DNA of 56,807 nt from UBA3700 sp964478025 (GCA_964478025.1 CAYZGK010000009.1:1-56807); one strand, 5' to 3'; positions 7,210 to 15,629 are shown, counted from the first letter of the stretch. Translations and numbers: made by a program. The notes: generated by a model from the sequence alone, not told the origin.

Positions 7210-9764
7210 AGGCTATAAATATAAAAACAGAATATCTAAATAATCCTATAGGCCTAGGAAATATAAATCCAAGAATATTTTGGAATTGTGACTGCGGTCA
7301 AAAACAAACTGCATATAGTATGCTTGCTCTTATAGATGGCAAAGAATATTTAATTGAAAAAGTTGAAAGCAGTAGGATGCATCTAGATTTTAACTTGCCA
7401 CTTAAGTTTAGATCTCAAGTTGAATTTAAAATTAAGCTTTGGGATGAAAATAATGTGGAAGGTAAGTGGAGTGAGAGTAACTTCTTTGAAATTGGTTTAC
7501 TTAACTTCGATGATTGGAAAGCTAAATGGATAAGTGGAAACTATAAGGTTAATAAGAAAAATAGATATCCAGTTGACTGTTTTAAAAAGGTTTTTAATGC
7601 AAATGATGTTAAAAAAGCTCGTTTATATATTTCAGCATGTGGACTTTATGAAGCAAAAATAAATGACAAAAAATGCGGAGATTTTGTATTTGCTCCGGGT
7701 TCTGTTGATTTTAGAAAAAGAATACAATATCAAGTATATGACGTAACAGCGCTTATAAATCAAGGAGACAATAATTTAATAGTAAGTCTTGCAGATGGCT
7801 GGTATCGTGGCTCTAGTGGCTCTAAAGGTAGAGTTAATACTTATGGCACACAAACAAAGTTTATAGCACAACTTGAAATAGAATCAAAAGATGGAAGTAA
7901 AGAGTTGATTTGTAGTGATGAGTCATGGAACTGGTCAAATGATGGTGAGATTTTATTTGCTGATTTAAAAGATGGGGAAAGAGTTGACGCAAGAAAAGAG
8001 CCTAGTTTTAGTGGAAGTGTAGAAGTTGTTAAATACAAGGCAAATCTTACGGCATCAGATAATTTTTATGTTAAGGAAAATGAAAAATTTTCACCTATTA
8101 ATGTTATAAAAACACCAAAAGGAAAAACTGTTTTAGAGTTTGAACAAAATCTATCAGGATACATAGAATTTAGTCTTAATGCAAAAGAAGGGCAAAGAAT
8201 TCATATTACACTTGGAGAAATGCTAGATAAAGATGGGGAACTTTCTTTAAAAAATATTCAATGCATATTTAAAGGTAAACCATCTCCTCTTCAAGAAATA
8301 GATTATATCTGTAAAGAGGGATTAAACGAATACAAACCAAAGTTTTTCTATGGTGGATTTAAATATGCTCAAATTGATACAGATATTCCTTTTGAGAAAG
8401 AAGATTTTACGGCAATTTCTGTATATAGCGCATTTGAAGAAACGTCAAAGTTTGAATGTTCAAATGATTTAATTAATAAATTCTATAAAAATACATTATG
8501 GTCGCTAAAGAGTAATTCAACTGATTTTCCATCAGACTGTCCAACAAGAGAACGTATGGGATGGACGGGAGATAGTGAAGTATTTTTTAACACTGCATCA
8601 TATATGGTGAATTACGCACCATTTGCAAGAAAGCATGTTAGAGATATTTATGATAGACAATGGAGAAGTGGAAGACTAGCACAAATTGTTCCATATGCAC
8701 ATGAAGATTGGTTTATGTGGGTTATGAATGGATCAGTAGGCTGGGCTTGTGCGGGTGTATATATTCCACTTTATTATTACGAAAAGTATGGCGATGATAG
8801 ACTTTTAAGAGAATACTATGAAGGTATTATAAAGTATGCAAACTTTATGATAAGACGTGCTGGAAAATGGGGCGGAGTGTACGCAAAATTTATTCCAATG
8901 TCACTTAAGAATAGAAAGTATTTTGTAAATTGTGGGCAATCTTATGGGGAATGGGCTGAGCCGAATGATGTAATGGCTTTTCAGTGGTTTGATTTTGCAG
9001 CTCCTCATCCAGAAGAATCCACAGCATATACTTATTTTACATTAAAAAGGGTTTTAAAAATTGCGGAAATTTTAGGTAAAAGCGAAGATAAAAGACTTAT
9101 AAAGATAAAAGAATATAGTGAAGGTGCAAAAAGAGCATATCAAGAGTATGTATCAAAGCCAAAATATTCATTAGATACAAATAGACAAGCAAAATTAGTT
9201 CGTCCACTTTATATGGGGCTTTTGGATGAAAAACAAACTATATATGCAAAAGAAAGACTAATAAAAGCTATGGATAACTATAATTGGCGCATAGGTACAG
9301 GATTTTTATCTACTCCTTTTATTCTAGATGTACTTGCAGATATAGATATTAAATATGCATATAAACTTTTAGAAAATGAAGAATGTCCAGGTTGGCTTTT
9401 TATGCCAAAGGAAGGCGCTACAACAATTTGGGAAGACTGGGAAGGACCATCAACTGAAGATAAAGGTTGTGCTTCTTTAAATCACTATTCAAAGGGTGCA
9501 GTTTGTGATTGGTTAGTTCGCTGTATGTGTGGAATAAATGTAGTTAGTGAAAATGAGTTTTTAATTAAGCCTCAAGTTGGCGGAAAAGAAACTTATGCAA
9601 GTTGCGAATACCTAAGTATATATGGCAAAGTGTCAAGTTCATGGGAAATAAAGGATGGTAAAGTGCACTACAAAATTAGCATTCCATCAAATACAACAGC
9701 AAAAATTGTTATCAATGGAAAAACAAAAAGTGTTGGTGCTGGAGAATATGAATTTGAAGAATAA
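7206..9764 (+). CDS. Cytosolic alpha-L-rhamnosidase, GH78
   Basis: An 852-residue protein matching the usual GH78 layout: an N-terminal fibronectin-like/Bac_rhamnosid_N region (about 1-260), a conserved beta domain, the (alpha/alpha)6 catalytic domain (about 410-760) and a C-terminal beta domain. The segment around 440-457 ('DCPTRERMGWTGD') and the segment around 738-760 ('TIWEDWEG' then 'NHYSKGAV') are the family's active-site blocks, supplying the acidic catalytic residues, with Glu near 742 as the likely base. No signal peptide is present, so it cleaves imported rhamnosides inside the cell. It is translationally coupled to the symporter gene by a 4-base overlap. Confidence 0.92.
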   Translation: MKAINIKTEYLNNPIGLGNINPRIFWNCDCGQKQTAYSMLALIDGKEYLIEKVESSRMHLDFNLPLKFRSQVEFKIKLWDENNVEGKWSESNFFEIGLLNFDDWKAKWISGNYKVNKKNRYPVDCFKKVFNANDVKKARLYISACGLYEAKINDKKCGDFVFAPGSVDFRKRIQYQVYDVTALINQGDNNLIVSLADGWYRGSSGSKGRVNTYGTQTKFIAQLEIESKDGSKELICSDESWNWSNDGEILFADLKDGERVDARKEPSFSGSVEVVKYKANLTASDNFYVKENEKFSPINVIKTPKGKTVLEFEQNLSGYIEFSLNAKEGQRIHITLGEMLDKDGELSLKNIQCIFKGKPSPLQEIDYICKEGLNEYKPKFFYGGFKYAQIDTDIPFEKEDFTAISVYSAFEETSKFECSNDLINKFYKNTLWSLKSNSTDFPSDCPTRERMGWTGDSEVFFNTASYMVNYAPFARKHVRDIYDRQWRSGRLAQIVPYAHEDWFMWVMNGSVGWACAGVYIPLYYYEKYGDDRLLREYYEGIIKYANFMIRRAGKWGGVYAKFIPMSLKNRKYFVNCGQSYGEWAEPNDVMAFQWFDFAAPHPEESTAYTYFTLKRVLKIAEILGKSEDKRLIKIKEYSEGAKRAYQEYVSKPKYSLDTNRQAKLVRPLYMGLLDEKQTIYAKERLIKAMDNYNWRIGTGFLSTPFILDVLADIDIKYAYKLLENEECPGWLFMPKEGATTIWEDWEGPSTEDKGCASLNHYSKGAVCDWLVRCMCGINVVSENEFLIKPQVGGKETYASCEYLSIYGKVSSSWEIKDGKVHYKISIPSNTTAKIVINGKTKSVGAGEYEFEE

Positions 9765-9789
9765 AAATTAAAAAAAAGGTGGAAATTAT

Positions 9790-10251
9790 ATGAAAAAGAA
9801 AATAAGTTTAGTAATAAGCATGCTATGCCTTTTAGTGTTAATGTTTACGCTTATATCATGTAGTAAGGAAGAAACTCCAAAGCAGCAAGAGGGCGTGATT
9901 TATCAATCTGAAGTTAAAGCCTTTTGGGTTGGAATAGGAAGAGCATATGTAACATTTGAGCATACAGTAGCTCCAAGTGAGCCTGAGGAAGGTAAATTAT
10001 ATGGTGATATTTTTAGCGTTGTAGTAAGTGCAGATAGTGGAAAAACATATTCGACATGGCTTACAGGTACCTGGAAAATAGATGGTGATATTCTTACAAT
10101 AAATGCCACGTGGGAAGAGGGAGATAAATCTACTATGCTTGCTAATGCTACAAGCGGTGAGGATAAAACTTATCAAAAAGAAGATGGCAAGTTTGTTATA
10201 GGGGTTAAGCTTCCAAGTGCCGGAACAATAAACTTTGAAATCGTAGTATAA
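9790..10251 (+). CDS. Small predicted lipoprotein of unknown function in the rhamnoside operon
   Basis: A 153-residue protein with a lipoprotein signal: a Lys-rich start, a hydrophobic stretch and the lipobox LISC at about residues 22-25. The mature part is small, acidic, rich in Thr, Ser and Gly, and looks all-beta (alternating hydrophobic residues, 'TWLTGTWKIDGDILTI', 'GTINFEIVV'), resembling small lipocalin- or beta-barrel-like domains. I do not recognise a family. It has AAGGTGG before the ATG and lies between the rhamnosidase and rhaB, so it is probably co-transcribed. A role in holding or sensing rhamnosides at the cell surface is only a guess from position. Confidence 0.7.
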   Translation: MKKKISLVISMLCLLVLMFTLISCSKEETPKQQEGVIYQSEVKAFWVGIGRAYVTFEHTVAPSEPEEGKLYGDIFSVVVSADSGKTYSTWLTGTWKIDGDILTINATWEEGDKSTMLANATSGEDKTYQKEDGKFVIGVKLPSAGTINFEIVV

Positions 10252-10274
10252 TTTATGGTAAAGTTATATTGATG

Positions 10275-10294
10275 TGTTAGTAGTTATACTAACA
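10275..10294 (+). promoter_or_regulatory. Inverted repeat before rhaB
   Basis: TGTTAGTA (10275-10282), GTTA, TACTAACA (10287-10294): perfect 8-bp arms, 24 bases before the rhaB ATG. It shares TAGTAGTTA with the repeat at 5309-5327. It could be a second site for the same regulator or an mRNA processing hairpin; no T tract follows, so it is not a terminator. Confidence 0.45.
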
Positions 10295-10317
10295 AATATC
10301 ATTAAGAGGAATAAAAA

Positions 10318-11625
10318 ATGGAAAATAAGTATTATCTTGCAATAGATTTAGGGGCATCAAGTGGAAGACATATTATAGGATGGAGAGAAAACGGAGAAAT
10401 AAAGACATTAGAGCTTTATAGATTTGAAAATCACATGGATAGTAATGATGGCCACCTTACTTGGGATACATCAAGACTATTTAAAGAGATAAAAGAAGGA
10501 ATAAAAGTAGCATTTTCAAAGTATAAAAATATTGAAAGTTTAGCAATAGATACATGGGGTGTAGATTATGTTCTAATAAAGGATGGTAAATCTATAATGC
10601 CATGTTATGCATATAGAGATTTAAGAACAGAAAGTGCAATACAGGAAATAAATTCAAAGATACCTTTTAGCAAACTATATGAGCATACAGGTATTCAATT
10701 TCAAACTTTTAATACAATTTATCAACTATACAAAGATAAATTAGAAGGACGCTTAAATGGGGTATCAAACTTTTTAATGATGCCAGAATATTTTAGTTAC
10801 TTACTTACAGGCAATATGAAAAAAGAATATACAGAAGCTTCAACAACTGGCCTTGTAAATTGTAAAACAAAAGAGTTTGATAAAGCTCTTATTGAAGAGT
10901 TAGGCTTGCCAGCAAATATGTTTACTCAGCTTTGTCAACCTGGAACTATAGTTGGAAAGTTAAAGGAGGATATAGCAAAAGAAGTAGGTGGTCAAACCGT
11001 TGTAAGATTATGTCCATCTCATGATACAGCAAGTGCATTTTATGCCGTAGATAACGAAGATGATAGCATCCTAATATCTAGCGGAACATGGGCAATAGTT
11101 GGTGCAAAAATCAAAAAAGCAAATGTTTCAAGTGAGGCTTTGAAATATAATTTTGCAAATGAAGGTGGAGTTGGAAATTTCCGTTTCTTAAAGAATATCA
11201 CAGGTATGTGGATTAATGTATGTCTTAAAAATGTATTTGGTAAAAGTTTTAAGGATATGGAAAAACTTGCAGGTGAAAGCTCTTTTAATGGAGTATTTGA
11301 TGTAAATGATAAAGAGTTTTCTTTGCCAGAGTATATGGATAAAAAAATTAAGGCATGGTTTGAAAGTAGAAATTTAGATAAGCCAAAGAGTGAAGGCGAT
11401 TTATATCGTAGTGCTTATAGATCTATGGCAATGGGATATAAAAAAGCAATAGATGATTTAGAAAAATGTGAAAAAAGAAGTTTTAATAAAATATATATTG
11501 TAGGTGGCGGTGCAAATAATAAAATAGTTAATGAATTTACAAAAGAATTTACTGGCAAAGAAGTTATAGCAATGCCAATTGAAGCAACTGCAATTGGAAA
11601 TTTAAAAAGTCAAATGGAGTTATAG
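10318..11625 (+). CDS. rhaB: Rhamnulokinase
   Basis: A 435-residue FGGY-family kinase. It phosphorylates L-rhamnulose to L-rhamnulose 1-phosphate with ATP in the cytosol. Visible marks are the N-terminal phosphate loop 'DLGASSGR' (about residues 10-17), 'AIDTWGVDYV' around 76-85, 'ISSGTWAIVG' near 258 and the C-terminal 'IYIVGGGANN' signature near 391. The length is slightly below the usual 480-490 residues of enterobacterial RhaB, as in clostridial forms. AGAGGA lies before the start, and the isomerase gene begins two bases after the stop. Assignment as rhamnulokinase rather than another FGGY kinase rests on both the motifs and the rhaA and rhaD neighbours. Confidence 0.93.
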   Translation: MENKYYLAIDLGASSGRHIIGWRENGEIKTLELYRFENHMDSNDGHLTWDTSRLFKEIKEGIKVAFSKYKNIESLAIDTWGVDYVLIKDGKSIMPCYAYRDLRTESAIQEINSKIPFSKLYEHTGIQFQTFNTIYQLYKDKLEGRLNGVSNFLMMPEYFSYLLTGNMKKEYTEASTTGLVNCKTKEFDKALIEELGLPANMFTQLCQPGTIVGKLKEDIAKEVGGQTVVRLCPSHDTASAFYAVDNEDDSILISSGTWAIVGAKIKKANVSSEALKYNFANEGGVGNFRFLKNITGMWINVCLKNVFGKSFKDMEKLAGESSFNGVFDVNDKEFSLPEYMDKKIKAWFESRNLDKPKSEGDLYRSAYRSMAMGYKKAIDDLEKCEKRSFNKIYIVGGGANNKIVNEFTKEFTGKEVIAMPIEATAIGNLKSQMEL

Positions 11626-11627
11626 TT

Positions 11628-12863
11628 ATGAGTTATAATGAAGCAAAGGAAATCTATGCAAAAATAGGTGTAGATACAGAACAAGCAATAGAAAAATTAA
11701 AAAGCACAGCAATATCTGTACATTGCTGGCAAGGAGACGATGTAATTGGATTAGATGGTGGTGGTGCCGCATCTGGTGGTATACAAACAACAGGCAATTA
11801 CATGGGAAGAGCAAGAAATTTTGAAGAACTTAAAGAAGATTTAAAAAAGGCATTTTCTTTAATGCCAGGGAAGAAAAGACTTAATCTTCATGCAAGTTAT
11901 GCTTTGCTTAACGGCGAAAAAGTAGATAGAGATAATTATAGACCTGAGCATTTTGCGCCATGGGTAAAATTTGCAAAAGAAATAGGACTTGATGGAATAG
12001 ATTTTAATCCAACTATGTTTTCTCATCCTATGGTAAAAGGAGGACTTACATTATCCTCTCCAGATAAAGCAGTTCGTGAGTTTTGGATAAAACACTGCAA
12101 GGCTTGTATTAAAATATCTGAATATTTTGCAAAAGAAATGAATAGTCATTGTCTTATGAATATTTGGATTCCAGATGGATTTAAAGATATTCCAGCAGAT
12201 AGACTAACACCACGTCTTCGTTTAAAAGAAAGTCTTGATGAAATTTTAAAAGAACCTTATGATAAAAAGAGAGTAGTTATAGCTGTTGAGAGCAAAGTCT
12301 TTGGTATTGGCGTTGAAAGTTACACTGTTGGAAGCAACGAGTTTTACCAAAATTATGCAGCTAAAAATGATATATGCTGCCTTTTAGATAATGGACATTA
12401 TCACCCACTTGAATATGTAAGTGATAAGATACCAGCCCTTCTTGCTTTTTATGATAAAGTTGCACTTCATGTAACAAGAGGTGTAAGATGGGATAGTGAT
12501 CATGTAGTTTTATTTGAGGATGAACTAAAAGAAATAGCAAAAGAAATAGTAAGAAATAATGCGCTAGATAAAGTACTTATTGGATTAGACTATTTTGATG
12601 CCTCTATAAATCGTATATCTGCATGGGTTATGGGAGAGCGTAATATGCAAAAAGCTTTATTATATGCTTTGCTTACACCAAATGAGGATTTAAAGAAACT
12701 ACAAGATAATGGTGAGTTTACCGAACTTATGTATAGACAAGAGCAATTAAAGACATATCCATTTAATGATGTATGGAGAGAATATCTTCAAAGACAAGGA
12801 TTAAGTGATGATTGGTTTAATGAAATAAAAGATTATGAAAAAGGAGTGTTAAGTAAAAGATGA
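11628..12863 (+). CDS. rhaA: L-rhamnose isomerase
   Basis: A 411-residue protein, close to the 419 residues of E. coli RhaA. It interconverts L-rhamnose and L-rhamnulose with divalent metals. Family features include 'SVHCWQGDDV' at about 30-39, 'LDGIDFNPT' near 119-127, 'LLDNGHYHPLEYV' near 256-268 (metal-ligand Asp/His) and 'LDYFDAS' near 319. It begins two bases after rhaB, with a GGAG in the end of rhaB, and its last codons overlap the rhaD start (ATGA), so rhaB-rhaA-rhaD is a tightly coupled unit. The order of function is isomerase, kinase, aldolase. Confidence 0.95.
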   Translation: MSYNEAKEIYAKIGVDTEQAIEKLKSTAISVHCWQGDDVIGLDGGGAASGGIQTTGNYMGRARNFEELKEDLKKAFSLMPGKKRLNLHASYALLNGEKVDRDNYRPEHFAPWVKFAKEIGLDGIDFNPTMFSHPMVKGGLTLSSPDKAVREFWIKHCKACIKISEYFAKEMNSHCLMNIWIPDGFKDIPADRLTPRLRLKESLDEILKEPYDKKRVVIAVESKVFGIGVESYTVGSNEFYQNYAAKNDICCLLDNGHYHPLEYVSDKIPALLAFYDKVALHVTRGVRWDSDHVVLFEDELKEIAKEIVRNNALDKVLIGLDYFDASINRISAWVMGERNMQKALLYALLTPNEDLKKLQDNGEFTELMYRQEQLKTYPFNDVWREYLQRQGLSDDWFNEIKDYEKGVLSKR

Positions 12864-13672
12864 AAAACATATTAGAAGCAAAGTTTGTACAAGAATTATG
12901 CAAGATTACAAGTAATATGTATCGTCAAGGTTGGGATGAGAGAAATGGTGGTAACGTTTCCGTTTTACTTGATGAAAATGAAGTTAAGGAATATTTAGAT
13001 GTAAATAAAGTTATAAGAGAAATACCAACAGGATTTGATGCAAAGGAACTAGTAGGTAAGTATTTTATAGTAACAGGAACAGGAAAGTATTTTAAAAACG
13101 TAATTGAAGATCCTGAAACTAATCTTGGAATTATTCGTATAGGAAAAGATGGATTAAAAGCAGAACTTCTTTGGGGATATAAAGATGGAGGAAAGTTCAC
13201 AAGTGAACTTCCAGCACATTTAATGACACATGCTACAAGATTAAAAATAGATCCAAATCATAGAGTAGTTATGCATACACATCCAACATATACAATATGC
13301 ATGTCCGCAGTATTGAAGCCAGATGATAAGTTATTTACAGAGAAATTATGGCGTAGTAATACAGAAGCAATTGTTGTGTTCCCAGATGGTGTTGGTGTAC
13401 TTCCATGTATGGTATGTGGAACAAACGAAATTGGTATAGCTACAGCTAAGAAAATGGAAACATATAGATTGGTTGTATGGACAAACCATGGAATCTATGG
13501 AGTAGGCAAAGATATAGATGAAGCATTTGGATTAATTGAAACTGTAGAAAAGACAGCTCAACTATATATGCTTACACTAGGTAAAGTTGTAAATGAAATA
13601 AGTGATGATGTATTAAAAGGACTTGTTGATTTATGGCATTTAAAGCCACTTGATGGAATTTTAAAGAAATAA
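12860..13672 (+). CDS. rhaD: Rhamnulose-1-phosphate aldolase
   Basis: A 270-residue class II aldolase (AraD/FucA/RhaD superfamily), close to the 274 residues of E. coli RhaD. It splits L-rhamnulose 1-phosphate into dihydroxyacetone phosphate and L-lactaldehyde. The zinc-site motif 'MHTHPTYT' (about residues 137-144) with a third His in 'WTNHGIYGVG' (near 211) is intact, and 'GGNVSVLL' near 29 is the N-terminal Gly-rich substrate loop. It ends the rhamnose operon; a strong terminator follows 21 bases later. No lactaldehyde-specific enzyme lies inside the operon. The iron alcohol dehydrogenase at 15630 is a candidate. Confidence 0.94.
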   Translation: MKNILEAKFVQELCKITSNMYRQGWDERNGGNVSVLLDENEVKEYLDVNKVIREIPTGFDAKELVGKYFIVTGTGKYFKNVIEDPETNLGIIRIGKDGLKAELLWGYKDGGKFTSELPAHLMTHATRLKIDPNHRVVMHTHPTYTICMSAVLKPDDKLFTEKLWRSNTEAIVVFPDGVGVLPCMVCGTNEIGIATAKKMETYRLVVWTNHGIYGVGKDIDEAFGLIETVEKTAQLYMLTLGKVVNEISDDVLKGLVDLWHLKPLDGILKK

Positions 13673-13693
13673 ATAATAAAACAAAGTAAAATT

Positions 13694-13735
13694 ATGGCCA
13701 ACTTGAAAATTGATTTAGGTTGGCCTATTTTTTTT
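13694..13735 (+). terminator. Terminator of the rhamnose operon
   Basis: A 9-bp stem (GGCCAACTT, 13696-13704, with AGGTTGGCC, 13717-13725, one G-U pair) and a T8 tract starting at 13728. Confidence 0.88.
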
Positions 13736-13768
13736 AATCAATATAAATTATATAAAAAAATATATAAC

Positions 13769-13799
13769 ACTTGACATATGTCAAGTAATTAGTTATTAT
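13769..13799 (+). promoter_or_regulatory. Palindrome over the -35 box of the kinase/HTH operon
   Basis: ACTTGACATATGTCAAGT (13769-13786) is a perfect 18-bp palindrome. It contains TTGACA (13771-13776), followed after 17 bases by TATTAT (13794-13799). The expected transcription start (about 13806) is the A of the first ATG. The arrangement is typical of a promoter repressed by a dimeric protein. Confidence 0.7.
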
Positions 13800-13805
13800 T
13801 GATTT

Positions 13806-14642
13806 ATGAATAAGTACAACAAACAAGTAATTATAGAAAAACAAGATTTAACAAAATTAAACTGGAGTAAGATTCGTAATTCTTCAGGAACTGCAGGATC
13901 TTTTTTGAAGTCTTTTGCTAAAGAAGGTGATAAAAAGATTTATTATAAATTATCTAATTATGACAACATAAAAGGCGTAGTTGGTACTGAGAATTTTAAT
14001 GAAATTATAGTGGATAGGCTATTAGATATTTTAGGTGTTGAACATCTACATTATAAATTAATTCACGCTGATATTATTGTTGATGAAAAAAAATTGGACA
14101 CCTATGTTTGTGCTTCAGAGGATTTTAAAGATTTAAATGAAGATAAGTTGCCACTTGATAATTATTATGAAGTTGAACATAAAAAAGGCGAGGTTAGACT
14201 TTTATTTTGCATAAATAGAGGCTGGGATAAATATGTCTATGAAATGTTTGTTATTGATTTTTTGATTTTAAATAGGGATAGACATGGGGCTAATGTTGAA
14301 GTTTTAAGAAATAGAAAGAATAAAACAATTAGACTTGCACCTCTTTTTGATCATGGCTTATCGTTGTTGTTTAGTTGTAATAACGATGAGGAAATATCTA
14401 ATTTTAATGTAATGGAAGATAAAAAGATTAACTCTTATTTAGGAAGTAATTCAGCAAGGGATAATTTAGATTTAATTCCAACGGATAAACTTCCAGTTTT
14501 TAATCCATTAAAAGAAAGCGATAAAGAAGTTATATTTAAAGATTTAGATAAAATTATGAGTCAACATTTGATAAATAAAATTTGGAGCATGATTTATTCT
14601 AGATGGTGTTTTTATGAAGATTTTTGCAATAAAAGAAAATAG
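13806..14642 (+). CDS. HipA/CtkA-like protein kinase, candidate toxin
   Basis: A 278-residue protein of the HipA-like kinase fold. Visible parts are an N-terminal Ser/Gly loop 'SSGTAGSFLK' (26-35), a candidate ATP-binding Lys48 in 'YYKLSNYD', a Glu-bearing helix near 62-72, the catalytic block 'NRDRHGANVEV' (156-166, Asp158 and Asn163) and the metal-binding 'LFDHG' (180-184, Asp182). It lacks the separate N-terminal subdomain of E. coli HipA (440 residues) and is nearer the short CtkA-type kinases. HipA-like kinases phosphorylate protein targets and can arrest growth; the target here is unknown. No ribosome binding site precedes the ATG, which falls on the predicted transcription start. It overlaps the next gene by 29 bases. 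Confidence 0.75.
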   Translation: MNKYNKQVIIEKQDLTKLNWSKIRNSSGTAGSFLKSFAKEGDKKIYYKLSNYDNIKGVVGTENFNEIIVDRLLDILGVEHLHYKLIHADIIVDEKKLDTYVCASEDFKDLNEDKLPLDNYYEVEHKKGEVRLLFCINRGWDKYVYEMFVIDFLILNRDRHGANVEVLRNRKNKTIRLAPLFDHGLSLLFSCNNDEEISNFNVMEDKKINSYLGSNSARDNLDLIPTDKLPVFNPLKESDKEVIFKDLDKIMSQHLINKIWSMIYSRWCFYEDFCNKRK

Positions 14643-15378
14643 TAATCCAAAAGAAATAGGATATTTGTTTTATTATGAAAAATGTAAAGAATTTTACATA
14701 GAACTTTTAGATGGCTTGAGTGAATGGAATATTCCGATGTTGTTAGCTACACTTTATAAAAAAGGTGAAAGAACAATATTAGACTATTGGAGTAGAAAGT
14801 GGGTTTGTCAAAGAGTTGTGCCTAGTGATAGGCAAAATATAGGGCAGATTTTAAAAGATAATAATTTAAAATTTTACGATGAGTTTGGTTTGTTATGTAT
14901 ATCTAAAGGGAGATGTGAACAAGATAATTTTTATTTAGAGACAATTAAACTCTCTAACTTACCTAAAGGCATTGTTGAAAGAAGGGAAAAAAGAATACAA
15001 AATGTAATAAAAGTGAGAGAGGATAAATTATTTGTATTTTTTAAAAACAATGTTATTAAGGAATTTAAAATATTAAATAAGCAAAATGGCAATATAGATT
15101 TATTGGTAGATGGATATGGAATAACTATAAATGGTCAAGATGTTATAACAAGTGAAAAGTTATACCAAGAAGGAAAAACTTTGCCAATAACAGTAGATGA
15201 AATCTTAATTTTAATAAATGATAATATTGTTAACACAAAGGAAGCTATGCAGCTTTTAAATTGTTCAAGACAATATATAAATGAGCTTGTTAAAAATAGT
15301 ATATTACATCCAATAAAAAACTATGATAAAACCACTATATTCTTTAAAAGTGAAGTTTTAAAAGTGAATAATTTTTAA
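14614..15378 (+). CDS. Kinase-partner protein with DUF2442-like and excisionase-type HTH regions
   Basis: A 254-residue protein in three parts. Residues 1 to about 130 are a region I do not recognise, with 'YLFYY' and 'NIPMLLATLYKKG' stretches. Residues about 130-192 resemble DUF2442 ('LFVFFKNNVIKEF', 'DGYGITI', 'SEKLYQEG'). Residues about 205-254 form a MerR/excisionase-like helix-turn-helix ('NTKEAMQLLNCSRQYINELV') with a short wing. The 29-base overlap with the kinase implies coupled translation. By analogy with HipB and HipS it may restrain the kinase and bind the palindrome upstream, but gene order is reversed relative to hipBA and no HipB-type XRE domain is present. Function is inference. 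Confidence 0.6.
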   Translation: MKIFAIKENSNPKEIGYLFYYEKCKEFYIELLDGLSEWNIPMLLATLYKKGERTILDYWSRKWVCQRVVPSDRQNIGQILKDNNLKFYDEFGLLCISKGRCEQDNFYLETIKLSNLPKGIVERREKRIQNVIKVREDKLFVFFKNNVIKEFKILNKQNGNIDLLVDGYGITINGQDVITSEKLYQEGKTLPITVDEILILINDNIVNTKEAMQLLNCSRQYINELVKNSILHPIKNYDKTTIFFKSEVLKVNNF

Positions 15379-15430
15379 TTTAATTGTAATTTGTTGCCTG
15401 ATAAAATTATAACCTATAAAAATGCAAAAA

Positions 15431-15460
15431 ATAGGTTAAAATAGGTTAAAATAGGTTAAA
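15431..15460 (+). repeat. Three perfect 10-bp tandem repeats
   Basis: ATAGGTTAAA occurs three times without a gap (15431-15440, 15441-15450, 15451-15460). An inverted copy of the core (AACCTAT) lies at 15411-15417. The repeats sit about 50 bases after the HTH gene and about 40 bases before the predicted alcohol dehydrogenase promoter. A 10-bp period places each copy on one face of the helix. Confidence 0.9.
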
Positions 15461-15497
15461 TTAAAAACTTTCAAAAAATAGTTTAGTATTTAAATTA

Positions 15498-15524
15498 TTG
15501 TAAAGCGGATTTAACTTGTATAAT
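15498..15524 (+). promoter_or_regulatory. Predicted promoter of the alcohol dehydrogenase
   Basis: TTGTAA (15498-15503), a short 15-base spacer and TATAAT (15519-15524), leaving a leader of about 100 bases rich in A and T. The leader also holds TTGTT-TTC-AACAA (15573-15585), a small palindrome of unknown role. Confidence 0.45.
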
Positions 15525-15629
15525 CAACTATCAATAAATATATTATCGATTTTATATTTATCTATTTACTTTTTGTTTTCAACAAGATAAAATATTTCTT
15601 GAAATCAAAAAAGATAAGGAGGATTTTTT

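Noticed and set aside
15498..15517. Possible Rex site before the alcohol dehydrogenase
   Set aside because: The left half (TTGTAAA) is close to the Rex consensus but the right half does not match at the required spacing.
15573..15585. TTGTT-TTC-AACAA palindrome before the alcohol dehydrogenase
   Set aside because: It resembles Rex half-sites, but the 3-base spacing is far shorter than the Rex operator; too short to call a site.
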